A model generated the notes under the pieces. That model was not told the DNA's origin. It made no database searches and worked only from the letters and a program-made list of their open reading frames with translations. Of a stretch of DNA of 10,512 bases, positions 1 through 5,652 are shown piece by piece. The first letter of the stretch is position 1. Every line of letters starts with the position of its first letter. Both the position numbers and the translations under genes were made by a program. This DNA comes from Methylomarinum sp. (GTDB lineage Bacteria > Pseudomonadota > Gammaproteobacteria > Methylococcales > Methylomonadaceae). The stretch spans positions 1 through 10,512 of the forward strand of contig WTAG01000482.1 in NCBI GenBank assembly GCA_013139755.1, given 5' to 3'.

Positions 1-413
1 CAATAACCTCGAAAATACTCAACCAAGATCCAAACAAAAGGAAAAACCCAGACCAGCCTTGCCTTGTGTTTTTTTCTAACAATCTTAACTGAAATATAGC
101 CTGTTAATGCAGGGAAAATCGACCAAAAACACACCACTAATAGTGTTAATAAAACAGCACCCAATACGGGTGCGCCACCATAGTCATGAATACTGATATA
201 AACCCAGGATATACCACTACCAAACAAGCCTAGACCAAAAAGATAGCCTCTAAGTGCAACACGTGCTGGAGAACTCTCTAACCAAGATAAAAAAACAAAA
301 CCTAATGAAATAAAAGCTAAAAAAGAATAACCGAAGGGAGCGAATGCTAAAGTAAGTAATACTCCAGCTAAAGGTGAGCATAATTCCCAACGCCATTTTG
401 ATAAAAAAGTCAT
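1..413 (-). CDS. lnt: Apolipoprotein N-acyltransferase, N-terminal part (cut by window edge)
   Basis: Lnt is the inner-membrane enzyme that adds the third acyl chain to the N-terminal cysteine of lipoproteins, using phospholipid as donor. The visible 137 residues are the N-terminal membrane part. Hydrophobic segments lie near residues 12-45, 56-75, 82-105 and 121-132. Family landmarks are AFAPFGY (23-29), the stretch GLGLFGSGISWVYISIH (60-76) and WILVEYFRGY (128-137), which matches the W-x-x-x-E-x-x-R segment of E. coli Lnt. The catalytic nitrilase-like domain (Glu-Lys-Cys) would come later and lies beyond base 1. The start ATG at 413 is 18 bp after the PilZ stop, with only a weak Shine-Dalgarno (ACAGGC), so cotranscription with the PilZ gene is likely. 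Lnt would process the two lipoproteins encoded in this window. The identification is firm although partial. Confidence 0.93.
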   Translation of the reverse strand, partial: MTFLSKWRWELCSPLAGVLLTLAFAPFGYSFLAFISLGFVFLSWLESSPARVALRGYLFGLGLFGSGISWVYISIHDYGGAPVLGAVLLTLLVVCFWSIFPALTGYISVKIVRKKHKARLVWVFPFVWILVEYFRGY

Positions 414-431
414 ATTGCCTGTAACTAAAAA

Positions 432-1064
432 CTACTTTGAAGAATCTATAGGTGTAAACTGAGGAATACCTTTAATATTCTCCTTTTCCATATGTAAATA
501 CTGAAGCCCCATTAAAGTAGAACCATCTTCACGATGATCTACCCAAACAACTTTAATTTCCCCCCTTAATTGCAGTCGCTTAAAGTCAAATATTGATACC
601 GTTCCTACATCAACAGCAATATTTTCCTGCAGATGAATCATTAAACCATCCACAGAAACATTTTCAGTATTAAATTGATACTTATTGCCATTTAAAACAA
701 TTTGACCTGGAGCAGCCAAATTTTTCCTATATGCATGTCTTTTATATAAAGAATTATCTACATCATAAGTAATATTACTAAATTCAAGCCCCATATAGAT
801 ATGACCTTTAACTATATCAGCTCGAACCACCTCAGCCTCGCCAGCCAATCGCATCTCAGGTAAATATAAATCAATAATCGGTGAAATTTTAAGCGACTTG
901 AAAATATCTTCAATATCGCTCACGACAGCATTACTATCTAACTCAGCCAATAAGCCTGAAATTGATAAATTTCTTACTGTAATTTCTAATTCTTCACCAC
1001 CTAAATAAATAAGTCCCTGAGAAGATAGATTTTTCCGATACAATCTGTTTGTTTCTGACATCAT
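432..1064 (-). CDS. Tandem PilZ-domain protein (putative c-di-GMP binder)
   Basis: This 210-residue protein has no signal peptide or membrane segment and contains two PilZ-like domains in a row. PilZ domains bind cyclic di-GMP through an RxxxR motif and a D/NxSxxG motif. The second domain has both: RHAYR (109-113) and NVSVDG (135-140). The first has NLSISG (32-37), but its RxxxR is degenerate, reading NRLYR (6-10). Both domains end with the usual beta-strand pattern around GEAEVVRAD and GEIKVVWVD, each followed by a MGLEF or MGLQY strand. A GTG at 1070 extends the frame by two codons, but it overlaps the likely ribosome site GGTGAG. ATG 1064 (spacing 5) or ATG 1061 (spacing 8) fits better. 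It is probably the first gene of an operon with lnt. The domain call is solid. The physiological output is unknown, and no flagellar, pilus or polysaccharide gene is next to it to suggest one. Confidence 0.85.
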   Translation of the reverse strand: MMSETNRLYRKNLSSQGLIYLGGEELEITVRNLSISGLLAELDSNAVVSDIEDIFKSLKISPIIDLYLPEMRLAGEAEVVRADIVKGHIYMGLEFSNITYDVDNSLYKRHAYRKNLAAPGQIVLNGNKYQFNTENVSVDGLMIHLQENIAVDVGTVSIFDFKRLQLRGEIKVVWVDHREDGSTLMGLQYLHMEKENIKGIPQFTPIDSSK

Positions 1065-1104
1065 AAACACTCACCAAAAATCTTGTCATTTTTTACACTG
1101 TCGA

Positions 1105-1132
1105 AGTATAGTGCTTAATTTTAGATATACAA
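1105..1132 (-). promoter_or_regulatory. Putative sigma70 promoter for the PilZ-lnt operon
   Basis: Read on the minus strand, TTGTAT (1132-1127) is separated by 16 bp from TATACT (1110-1105). Transcription would start near 1098 and give a leader of about 35 bases that carries the GGTGAG ribosome site. The -10 box is close to consensus and the -35 box is moderate. This was assigned by eye only. Confidence 0.45.
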
Positions 1133-1160
1133 ATCCTAATAAATAATCCCTGTAAAAGTC

Positions 1161-1245
1161 ATCATTCCCGAAATATTTAATCGGAAGTCCAGGAGTACAC
1201 TATAGAGTCCTGCTAAGAGCATGCAGGAATGGCAGTTTCTCTTAG
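1161..1245. repeat. Decayed palindromic intergenic repeat (REP/MITE-like)
   Basis: This non-coding stretch in the divergent gap holds several nested dyads. TTCCCGA (1165-1171) faces TCGGAA (1181-1186), with one unpaired C. TCCTGC (1208-1213) faces GCAGGA (1223-1228) across a 9-base loop. CTAAGAG (1213-1219) faces CTCTTAG (1239-1245). CAGGA (1190-1194) can also pair with TCCTG (1208-1212), so alternative folds compete. The ATTCCCG...CGGAA-TCCAG layout and the TGCTAAGAGCATGCAGGAAT core resemble short dispersed palindromic repeats that I recall from AT-rich gammaproteobacterial intergenic regions. That resemblance is from memory. Only one copy is visible here, so repeat status in this genome is inferred. 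Confidence 0.5.
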
Positions 1246-1256
1246 GCATATGGGTT

Positions 1257-1262
1257 TATACT
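1257..1262 (+). promoter_or_regulatory. Possible -10 box for the transglycosylase gene
   Basis: TATACT lies directly right of the palindromic repeat. No good -35 box is seen at 16-18 bp; AGTTTC at 1234-1239 is the nearest candidate. Transcription from here would start near 1269, only about 4 bases before ATG 1273 but about 28 bases before ATG 1297. If this promoter is real, the downstream start would be favoured. Confidence 0.25.
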
Positions 1263-1272
1263 TCTTTAAAAA

Positions 1273-1902
1273 ATGCCACGCCACTTTCAGAAAGTTATGT
1301 TAAAAAATACGCTCAACCTTTGTATTTATCTTTTTTTAACTGCATGTACGGCAACTACTCCAAAAAACACTCACAATATTTGTGATATTTTCAGAGAAAA
1401 AAATAATTGGTATGCTGAAGCTAAAGATGCCAGTGAAAAATGGGGGGTTCCTATCCATGTCAGCATGGCAATTATGCATCAAGAATCTCACTTTGTCGCG
1501 GATGCTAAACCACCTAGGCCGTGGTTATTAGGTATTATCCCCTGGTTTCGCAACAGTAGTGCTTATGGCTATGCACAAGCACAAGATGGCACCTGGCAAG
1601 AATATTTAGCTCATAAAGATAGTCACTGGAGTGGAGATAGAGATGACTTTGCAGATGCCGGTGATTTTATTGGCTGGTATTGCTCAATCAGTCACAATAA
1701 ATTAGGTATTTCAAAATGGGATACCCAAAAGCTTTATTTGGCTTACCATGAAGGACACGGTGGCTATCATCGTAAAACCTATCTAAAAAAACCATGGTTA
1801 ATCAGCACAGCAAAAAAAGTAAGCCGAAAATCTCAACAATTTAACACTCAATTATCTGGCTGTAAGGACGAATTAGAAAGCACAAGCTGGTTTTTTTGGT
1901 AA
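1273..1902 (+). CDS. Lytic transglycosylase-like lipoprotein (SLT domain)
   Basis: This 209-residue protein is predicted to cleave the MurNAc-GlcNAc bond of peptidoglycan, working from the membrane face of the periplasm. A lipoprotein signal ends in the lipobox LTAC, with Cys25 as the lipidated residue. The +2 residue is Thr, which by the usual rule points to the outer membrane. The lysozyme-fold domain includes the catalytic Glu71 in MAIMHQESHF, followed by PWLLGIIPWF, SAYGYAQAQDGTW (96-108), RDDFADAGDFIGWY and AYHEGHGGY (157-165). This matches the small SLT family recalled as Pfam SLT_4. Cys37, Cys137 and Cys197 could form a disulfide. ATG 1297 (residue 9) is an alternative start that leaves a compact signal peptide; neither start has a clear Shine-Dalgarno. 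The FKBP gene follows 35 bp downstream on the same strand, with no terminator between, so the two may be cotranscribed. Confidence 0.85.
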   Translation: MPRHFQKVMLKNTLNLCIYLFLTACTATTPKNTHNICDIFREKNNWYAEAKDASEKWGVPIHVSMAIMHQESHFVADAKPPRPWLLGIIPWFRNSSAYGYAQAQDGTWQEYLAHKDSHWSGDRDDFADAGDFIGWYCSISHNKLGISKWDTQKLYLAYHEGHGGYHRKTYLKKPWLISTAKKVSRKSQQFNTQLSGCKDELESTSWFFW

Positions 1903-1937
1903 ACTATGTAATTCAAAACTATAACAGCGGAAAAGTA

Positions 1938-2414
1938 ATGAAAAACATTAAATACCGAGTTATTACACTTTTAACCGGACTACTGATAGGGTTTACTATG
2001 TTCTCAATGGCAAATGCCACTTCACCAGAAGAAAATCAAGCGGCAGGTATCGCATTTCTTGCCGAAAATACAACAAAAGAAAATATTGTTACCACAGCAA
2101 GTGGTCTACAGTATGAAGTACTAGCAAAAGGTGAAGGCCCTTCCCCGACAGCAACAACCAGTGTAACAGTACACTACAAAGGGACCACACTTGATGGTAA
2201 AGAGTTTGATAGTTCATACAGCCGCAACGCGCCTGCAACATTCCCATTAAACCGCGTTATTGCTGGTTGGACAGAAGGTCTACAATTAATGAATGCCGGT
2301 GCTAAATATCGTTTCTTTATCCCTGCTGAACTTGCTTACGGTACTCGTGGGGCTGGTGCAGATATTGGTCCAAATTCTACATTAATTTTTGAAGTTGAAT
2401 TACTAAGCTTCTAA
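1938..2414 (+). CDS. Periplasmic FKBP-type peptidyl-prolyl cis-trans isomerase
   Basis: This 158-residue enzyme catalyses cis-trans isomerisation of X-Pro bonds in exported proteins. A Sec signal peptide (residues 1-27) ends in ANA before TSPEEN. A short linker with the SGLQYEVLAKGEG motif leads into one FKBP domain. The FKBP12 active-site positions map to Tyr80, Phe90, Asp91, Phe102, Val107, Ile108, Trp111, Tyr134 and Phe151, all of them intact, so activity is expected. FkpA and Mip carry a long helical N-terminal dimerisation arm. Here only about 25 residues (28-52) of that arm remain, so the protein may be monomeric. ATG 1938 was chosen because a GGAAAAG ribosome site precedes it and the signal peptide begins there. 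An upstream in-frame ATG at 1896 overlaps the transglycosylase stop and would add an unlikely polar leader. Confidence 0.9.
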   Translation: MKNIKYRVITLLTGLLIGFTMFSMANATSPEENQAAGIAFLAENTTKENIVTTASGLQYEVLAKGEGPSPTATTSVTVHYKGTTLDGKEFDSSYSRNAPATFPLNRVIAGWTEGLQLMNAGAKYRFFIPAELAYGTRGAGADIGPNSTLIFEVELLSF

Positions 2415-2417
2415 AAC

Positions 2418-2458
2418 GCTCTTTGATGTGATATAAGAACATATCACTCACACAGAGC
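2418..2458 (+). other. Imperfect hairpin just after the FKBP gene
   Basis: GTGATAT (2428-2434) and ATATCAC (2441-2447) form a perfect 7-bp stem with loop AAGAAC. GCTCT (2418-2422) and AGAGC (2454-2458) add an outer stem across an internal loop. No T-run follows, so it is not a standard intrinsic terminator. It could protect the 3' end of the FKBP mRNA or be part of a larger structured RNA. Confidence 0.45.
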
Positions 2459-2507
2459 CACTAATGCTTAAAGCACACTCTCATTTTGGTATCTTTAAGC
2501 TTTAGTG
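2459..2507. repeat. 15-bp inverted repeat with one mismatch
   Basis: CACTAATGCTTAAAG (2459-2473) and CTTTAAGCTTTAGTG (2493-2507) are reverse complements except for one T-T mismatch, and 19 bases separate them. The left arm begins on the base after the preceding hairpin ends. No T-run follows on the plus strand. This could be an RNA hairpin in the FKBP 3' region or the rlmKL leader, or a protein-binding site. No function can be assigned from the sequence. Confidence 0.5.
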
Positions 2508-2538
2508 TAAAAAATCACATTAATATCACCCATTTTTT

Positions 2539-2566
2539 AAAAGCCTTGCTCTAGCAATGCTTTTTT
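2539..2566 (+). terminator. Intrinsic (Rho-independent) terminator
   Basis: AAAAGC-C-TTGC (2539-2549) pairs with GCAA-T-GCTTTT (2554-2564) around the loop TCTA, with one C-T mismatch, and a run of six T begins in the stem (2561-2566). It is positioned to end the transglycosylase-FKBP transcript. The T-run ends only 11 bp before the rlmKL start, so any promoter for rlmKL would have to lie upstream of it or within it. An attenuator role is therefore possible. Confidence 0.7.
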
Positions 2567-2577
2567 AGTTAAAGCCT

Positions 2578-4779
2578 ATGAAAAAATACCAACTCTTTGC
2601 CACCACCCCTAAAGCCATGGAAGATATTTTGGCAGAGGAACTAAAACAACTTGGTGCAGAAAATGTACAAGCAAAAATGGCAGGAGCAAGTTTTGAAGGC
2701 GATATAGAAATGGCCTATCGAGCCTGTCTTTGGTCTCGAACTGCTAACCGTATATTACTGCCATTAAGTTCATTTGAAGTTAATTCAAAAGAAGATCTTT
2801 ATGAAGGCATAAAAAAGATTAATTGGTTTGAACATTTTAAACCTGATGACACTTTTGCGGTTTCTTTTAGCGCTAAAAATACAGAAGTTATTAATAACAC
2901 CCATTTTGGCTCTTTGGTAGTAAAAGATGCCATCGTTGATCAAATGCGGACTAAATTCCATAAACGCCCCAATATTGAACTCAACAAACCCACCATTAAA
3001 ATCAATGTTTACTTAAACAGTACCGAAGCACAATTGAGTTTAGACCTTTCAGGTGAAAGCTTACACCGAAGAGGTTACAGAGAGGAAAATGTTGCCGCTC
3101 CAATCAAAGAAAACCTTGCTGCCGCTATGTTGTTGCGTAATAACTGGGCTGAATTAGCCAAAAATGGCGAAACACTTATCGATCCCATGTGTGGATCTGG
3201 CACTATTTTATTAGAAGCAGCAATGATTGCTGCCGACTACGCCCCTGGATTGTTGCGCGATTATTATGGCTTTCTCGGCTGGAAACAACATGATAACGAG
3301 TGCTGGCAAAAACTACTAGCAGAAGCCGAGCAACGTAAAACCATAGGCATAGAAAACATGCCTGTGATTGCAGGTTTTGATCAAAGCCGTCGTACCGTGG
3401 CTACTGCAATCACTCATGTAGAAAACGCCGGATTACAAAATAAAATCCATGTTGAAAAAAGAGACATTACCGATGCACAAGCAGCAAGTAACTGGAAACC
3501 TGGGTTAATTATTTGTAACCCTCCCTACGGTGAACGCTTGGGTGATGAAGATCTTATATCTCAACTATATTTTCAATTTGGTGAAGTGTTAAAGACACGC
3601 TTCCTAGGCTGGAAAGCGTCGCTCATTATCAGTAACCCGGAAATGGGCTTCCGTTTAGGTATTCGTTCACAAAAGCCGATTACCTTATATAACGGTGCAT
3701 TAGAATGTCGATTACTGCGCTTAACGATTGAAGAAAAGTCATTCTTTGTCCCCAAAGCAAAATCGCAACAAGAACGTATTGAACAAGTCACACAGAGCAA
3801 CAACTCAATCATTGATGAAAGTCATAGTGCCGAGATGTTTGCGAATCGCCTGAAGAAAAACCTTAAGAAAATGAAACGCTGGGCAAAACAACAAAACATT
3901 AGTTGTTATCGCTTATACGATGCCGACTTACCTGAATATGCAGTAGCAGTTGATATCTATCAGGGCGAAAAACTATGGGTCAATGTACAAGAATATGAAG
4001 CCCCCAAAACAATAGATACTCATAAAGCCAATCAACGTCTTGCAGGTGTACTAGCAGAAATACCTGGTGTTTTAAAAGTCGACAAATCACAAGTATTTTT
4101 AAAAATTCGTCGCAAACAAAAAAGCACCGATCAATACGAAAAACAGAACAACACCTCAAATTTTCATATTGTTGAAGAAGGTCATTGTAAATTTCTAGTG
4201 AATTTTGAAGACTATCTGGATACAGGACTTTTTCTTGATCATCGAACTATTCGACAAACAATTCAACAACAAGCAAAAGGCAAAAGCTTTTTAAATTTAT
4301 TTGCTTATACAGGAACAGCAACTGTAAGTGCTGCATTAGGCGGTGCAACTTCAACCACGACTATTGCTATGTCTAATACTTATTTAGAATGGGCAAAAAA
4401 TAATTTCGATTTAAATCAAATAACCGGTGAGCATAAAATAATCCGTGCAGATTGTTCAGTCTGGCTTGAAGAAGAAGCTAAAAAAACACCTAAGAATCAA
4501 TATGATTTAATTGCTCTAGATCCACCCACTTTTTCAAACTCCAAGCGTATGGAAGAAGCCTTTGATATTCAAAATGATCATGTAGGTTTAATTAATAACG
4601 CGTTGGAACTATTAACTGATGAAGGCACACTGTATTTTTCCACTAACTTTAGACGCTTTAAACTTGATGAACCTGCACTCTCAGGCGCAGTCATAGAAAA
4701 TATTAGTGCATCGACTATTCCTGAAGATTTCTCAAGAAACCCCAGAATCCATTATTGCTGGAAAATAACAAAAAAATGA
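2578..4779 (+). CDS. rlmL: Bifunctional 23S rRNA methyltransferase RlmKL (m2G2445 / m7G2069)
   Basis: This is a cytoplasmic SAM-dependent enzyme of 733 residues (E. coli RlmL has about 702). The N-terminal half (RlmL) makes m2G2445 and the C-terminal half (RlmK) makes m7G2069 in helix 74 of 23S rRNA. A THUMP domain spans roughly residues 45-155. The RlmL methyltransferase has DPMCGSGTILLEAA from 202, an acidic residue in GFDQS (268) and the NPPYGER motif (314-320). The RlmK half includes the LYDADLPEY segment (446-454), DYLDTGLFLDHR (545-556), LNLFAYTGTATV (572-583) and DPPTFSNSKR (648-657). In RlmK the residue that should be acidic after the second strand reads Ala597 (IAMS instead of the VDMS I recall from E. 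coli). That position usually binds the SAM ribose, so the m7G activity may be weakened. No Shine-Dalgarno precedes the start, but homologous N-termini begin at this point. The gene overlaps acyP downstream. Confidence 0.95.
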   Translation: MKKYQLFATTPKAMEDILAEELKQLGAENVQAKMAGASFEGDIEMAYRACLWSRTANRILLPLSSFEVNSKEDLYEGIKKINWFEHFKPDDTFAVSFSAKNTEVINNTHFGSLVVKDAIVDQMRTKFHKRPNIELNKPTIKINVYLNSTEAQLSLDLSGESLHRRGYREENVAAPIKENLAAAMLLRNNWAELAKNGETLIDPMCGSGTILLEAAMIAADYAPGLLRDYYGFLGWKQHDNECWQKLLAEAEQRKTIGIENMPVIAGFDQSRRTVATAITHVENAGLQNKIHVEKRDITDAQAASNWKPGLIICNPPYGERLGDEDLISQLYFQFGEVLKTRFLGWKASLIISNPEMGFRLGIRSQKPITLYNGALECRLLRLTIEEKSFFVPKAKSQQERIEQVTQSNNSIIDESHSAEMFANRLKKNLKKMKRWAKQQNISCYRLYDADLPEYAVAVDIYQGEKLWVNVQEYEAPKTIDTHKANQRLAGVLAEIPGVLKVDKSQVFLKIRRKQKSTDQYEKQNNTSNFHIVEEGHCKFLVNFEDYLDTGLFLDHRTIRQTIQQQAKGKSFLNLFAYTGTATVSAALGGATSTTTIAMSNTYLEWAKNNFDLNQITGEHKIIRADCSVWLEEEAKKTPKNQYDLIALDPPTFSNSKRMEEAFDIQNDHVGLINNALELLTDEGTLYFSTNFRRFKLDEPALSGAVIENISASTIPEDFSRNPRIHYCWKITKK

Positions 4780-5045
4780 ACACCATCCATATCATTGTCA
4801 GTGGACGCGTGCAAGGCGTTTACTTTCGTGCCCACACTAAAAAACAGGCTATAAAACAGGGTATTACAGGTTTTGTTAGCAACAAGAAAGATGGCTCAGT
4901 AGAAATAGTTGCATGTGCTAACCAGCAATCACTGGATAGTTTTGTTAGCTGGTGTAACAAAGGCCCACTGTTGGCAAAAGTAAGCAATGTGCTTGTTAAC
5001 GATCATTCGATAACAGAATCATTTACTCAGTTTGAGATTAGATAA
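4776..5045 (+). CDS. acyP: Acylphosphatase
   Basis: This small 89-residue cytoplasmic enzyme hydrolyses carboxyl-phosphate bonds such as acetyl phosphate or carbamoyl phosphate (EC 3.6.1.7). It is full length for the family. The signature GRVQGVYFR (10-18) carries the phosphate-binding loop and catalytic Arg18. GFVSNKKDGSVE (32-43) carries the catalytic Asn36. Start ATG 4776 sits in an ATGA overlap with the rlmKL stop codon, so the two are probably translationally coupled. An in-frame ATG at 4755 lies inside rlmKL and would add seven residues without family support. In E. coli the acylphosphatase gene yccX also lies beside an rRNA methyltransferase gene (rlmI), so the pairing recurs. Its stop is one base from the msrQ stop on the other strand. 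Confidence 0.93.
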   Translation: MNTIHIIVSGRVQGVYFRAHTKKQAIKQGITGFVSNKKDGSVEIVACANQQSLDSFVSWCNKGPLLAKVSNVLVNDHSITESFTQFEIR

Positions 5046-5046
5046 A

Positions 5047-5652
5047 CTATGGGGACATTCGCTGCTTTAGGAATGCTGAAAACACTCGAAAACCTAATAA
5101 AAAGAATATTATTCCAGCATATAAAAGCGCTTCATTAAAATCTGATTTCACTAACCATAAATAATGTACAACAGCACTAATAGCTGCCAAGTAAACTAGT
5201 TTATGTAATTGTATCCAATGCTTGCCTAAACGTTTTTGCATTGCTTTGCTTGAGGTTAGTGCTAAAGGTATCAACAACACAAATGTAAAAAGACCAACAA
5301 GAATATAGGGACTTTTGGGTACTTCATCAATAAAAACATCCCAGGATAGTGATAAATCAAGAACGATATAAACCAAAAAATGCATGCTGGCATAAAAAAA
5401 AGCAAACAAGCCTATCATCCGTCGAAAACGAATAGGCCAGCTTTGACGTAATAGCTTTTTTAAAGGTGTTAAAGCAAGTCCTATACACAAAAACCGCAAT
5501 GCCCAGTCACCTAAGGTGAAATGTAATGTTTCAATCGGGTTGGCGCCTAATTGATCATGAATGGTATCGTTAACTAATAATGTAAAAGGCAAAGAACTTA
5601 GTAAAAAGACCACGCTTTTAATAACAAACCAGTTCTTTTTTTCTATACGCAT
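5047..5652 (-). CDS. msrQ: MsrQ, haem-binding membrane subunit of periplasmic methionine sulfoxide reductase
   Basis: MsrQ is a b-type cytochrome of the inner membrane, in the ferric reductase-like transmembrane family (formerly YedZ). It passes electrons to MsrP for repair of oxidised methionine in periplasmic proteins. The 201-residue product has about six hydrophobic segments, near 10-28, 47-63, 76-98, 115-133, 152-168 and 175-193. His91 (SMHFLVY), His150 (QLHKLVYL) and His163 (VVHYLW) correspond closely to the conserved haem-region histidines of E. coli MsrQ (91, 151, 164, from memory). Landmarks RFRRMIGLFAFFYA and KRLGKHWIQLHKLVYL are intact. The start ATG shares one base with the msrP stop (TAATG), indicating translational coupling. 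It is the last gene of a doxX-msrP-msrQ operon. No terminator is seen between it and the oppositely oriented acyP. Confidence 0.95.
   Translation of the reverse strand: MRIEKKNWFVIKSVVFLLSSLPFTLLVNDTIHDQLGANPIETLHFTLGDWALRFLCIGLALTPLKKLLRQSWPIRFRRMIGLFAFFYASMHFLVYIVLDLSLSWDVFIDEVPKSPYILVGLFTFVLLIPLALTSSKAMQKRLGKHWIQLHKLVYLAAISAVVHYLWLVKSDFNEALLYAGIIFFLLGFRVFSAFLKQRMSP

Noticed and set aside
1896..1925. Promoter-like TTGGTA and TATAAC (18-bp spacing) between the transglycosylase and FKBP genes
   Set aside because: Transcription would begin about 6 bases before the FKBP start, leaving no ribosome site; readthrough from upstream is simpler.
1896..1937. Upstream start for the FKBP gene overlapping the transglycosylase stop
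   Set aside because: The added 14 residues are polar and would bury the signal peptide; ATG 1938 has a ribosome site and the correct signal start.
3573..3812. 79-codon open frame on the minus strand within rlmKL
   Set aside because: It lies wholly antisense to a well-conserved methyltransferase, has no ribosome site and shows no recognisable protein pattern.
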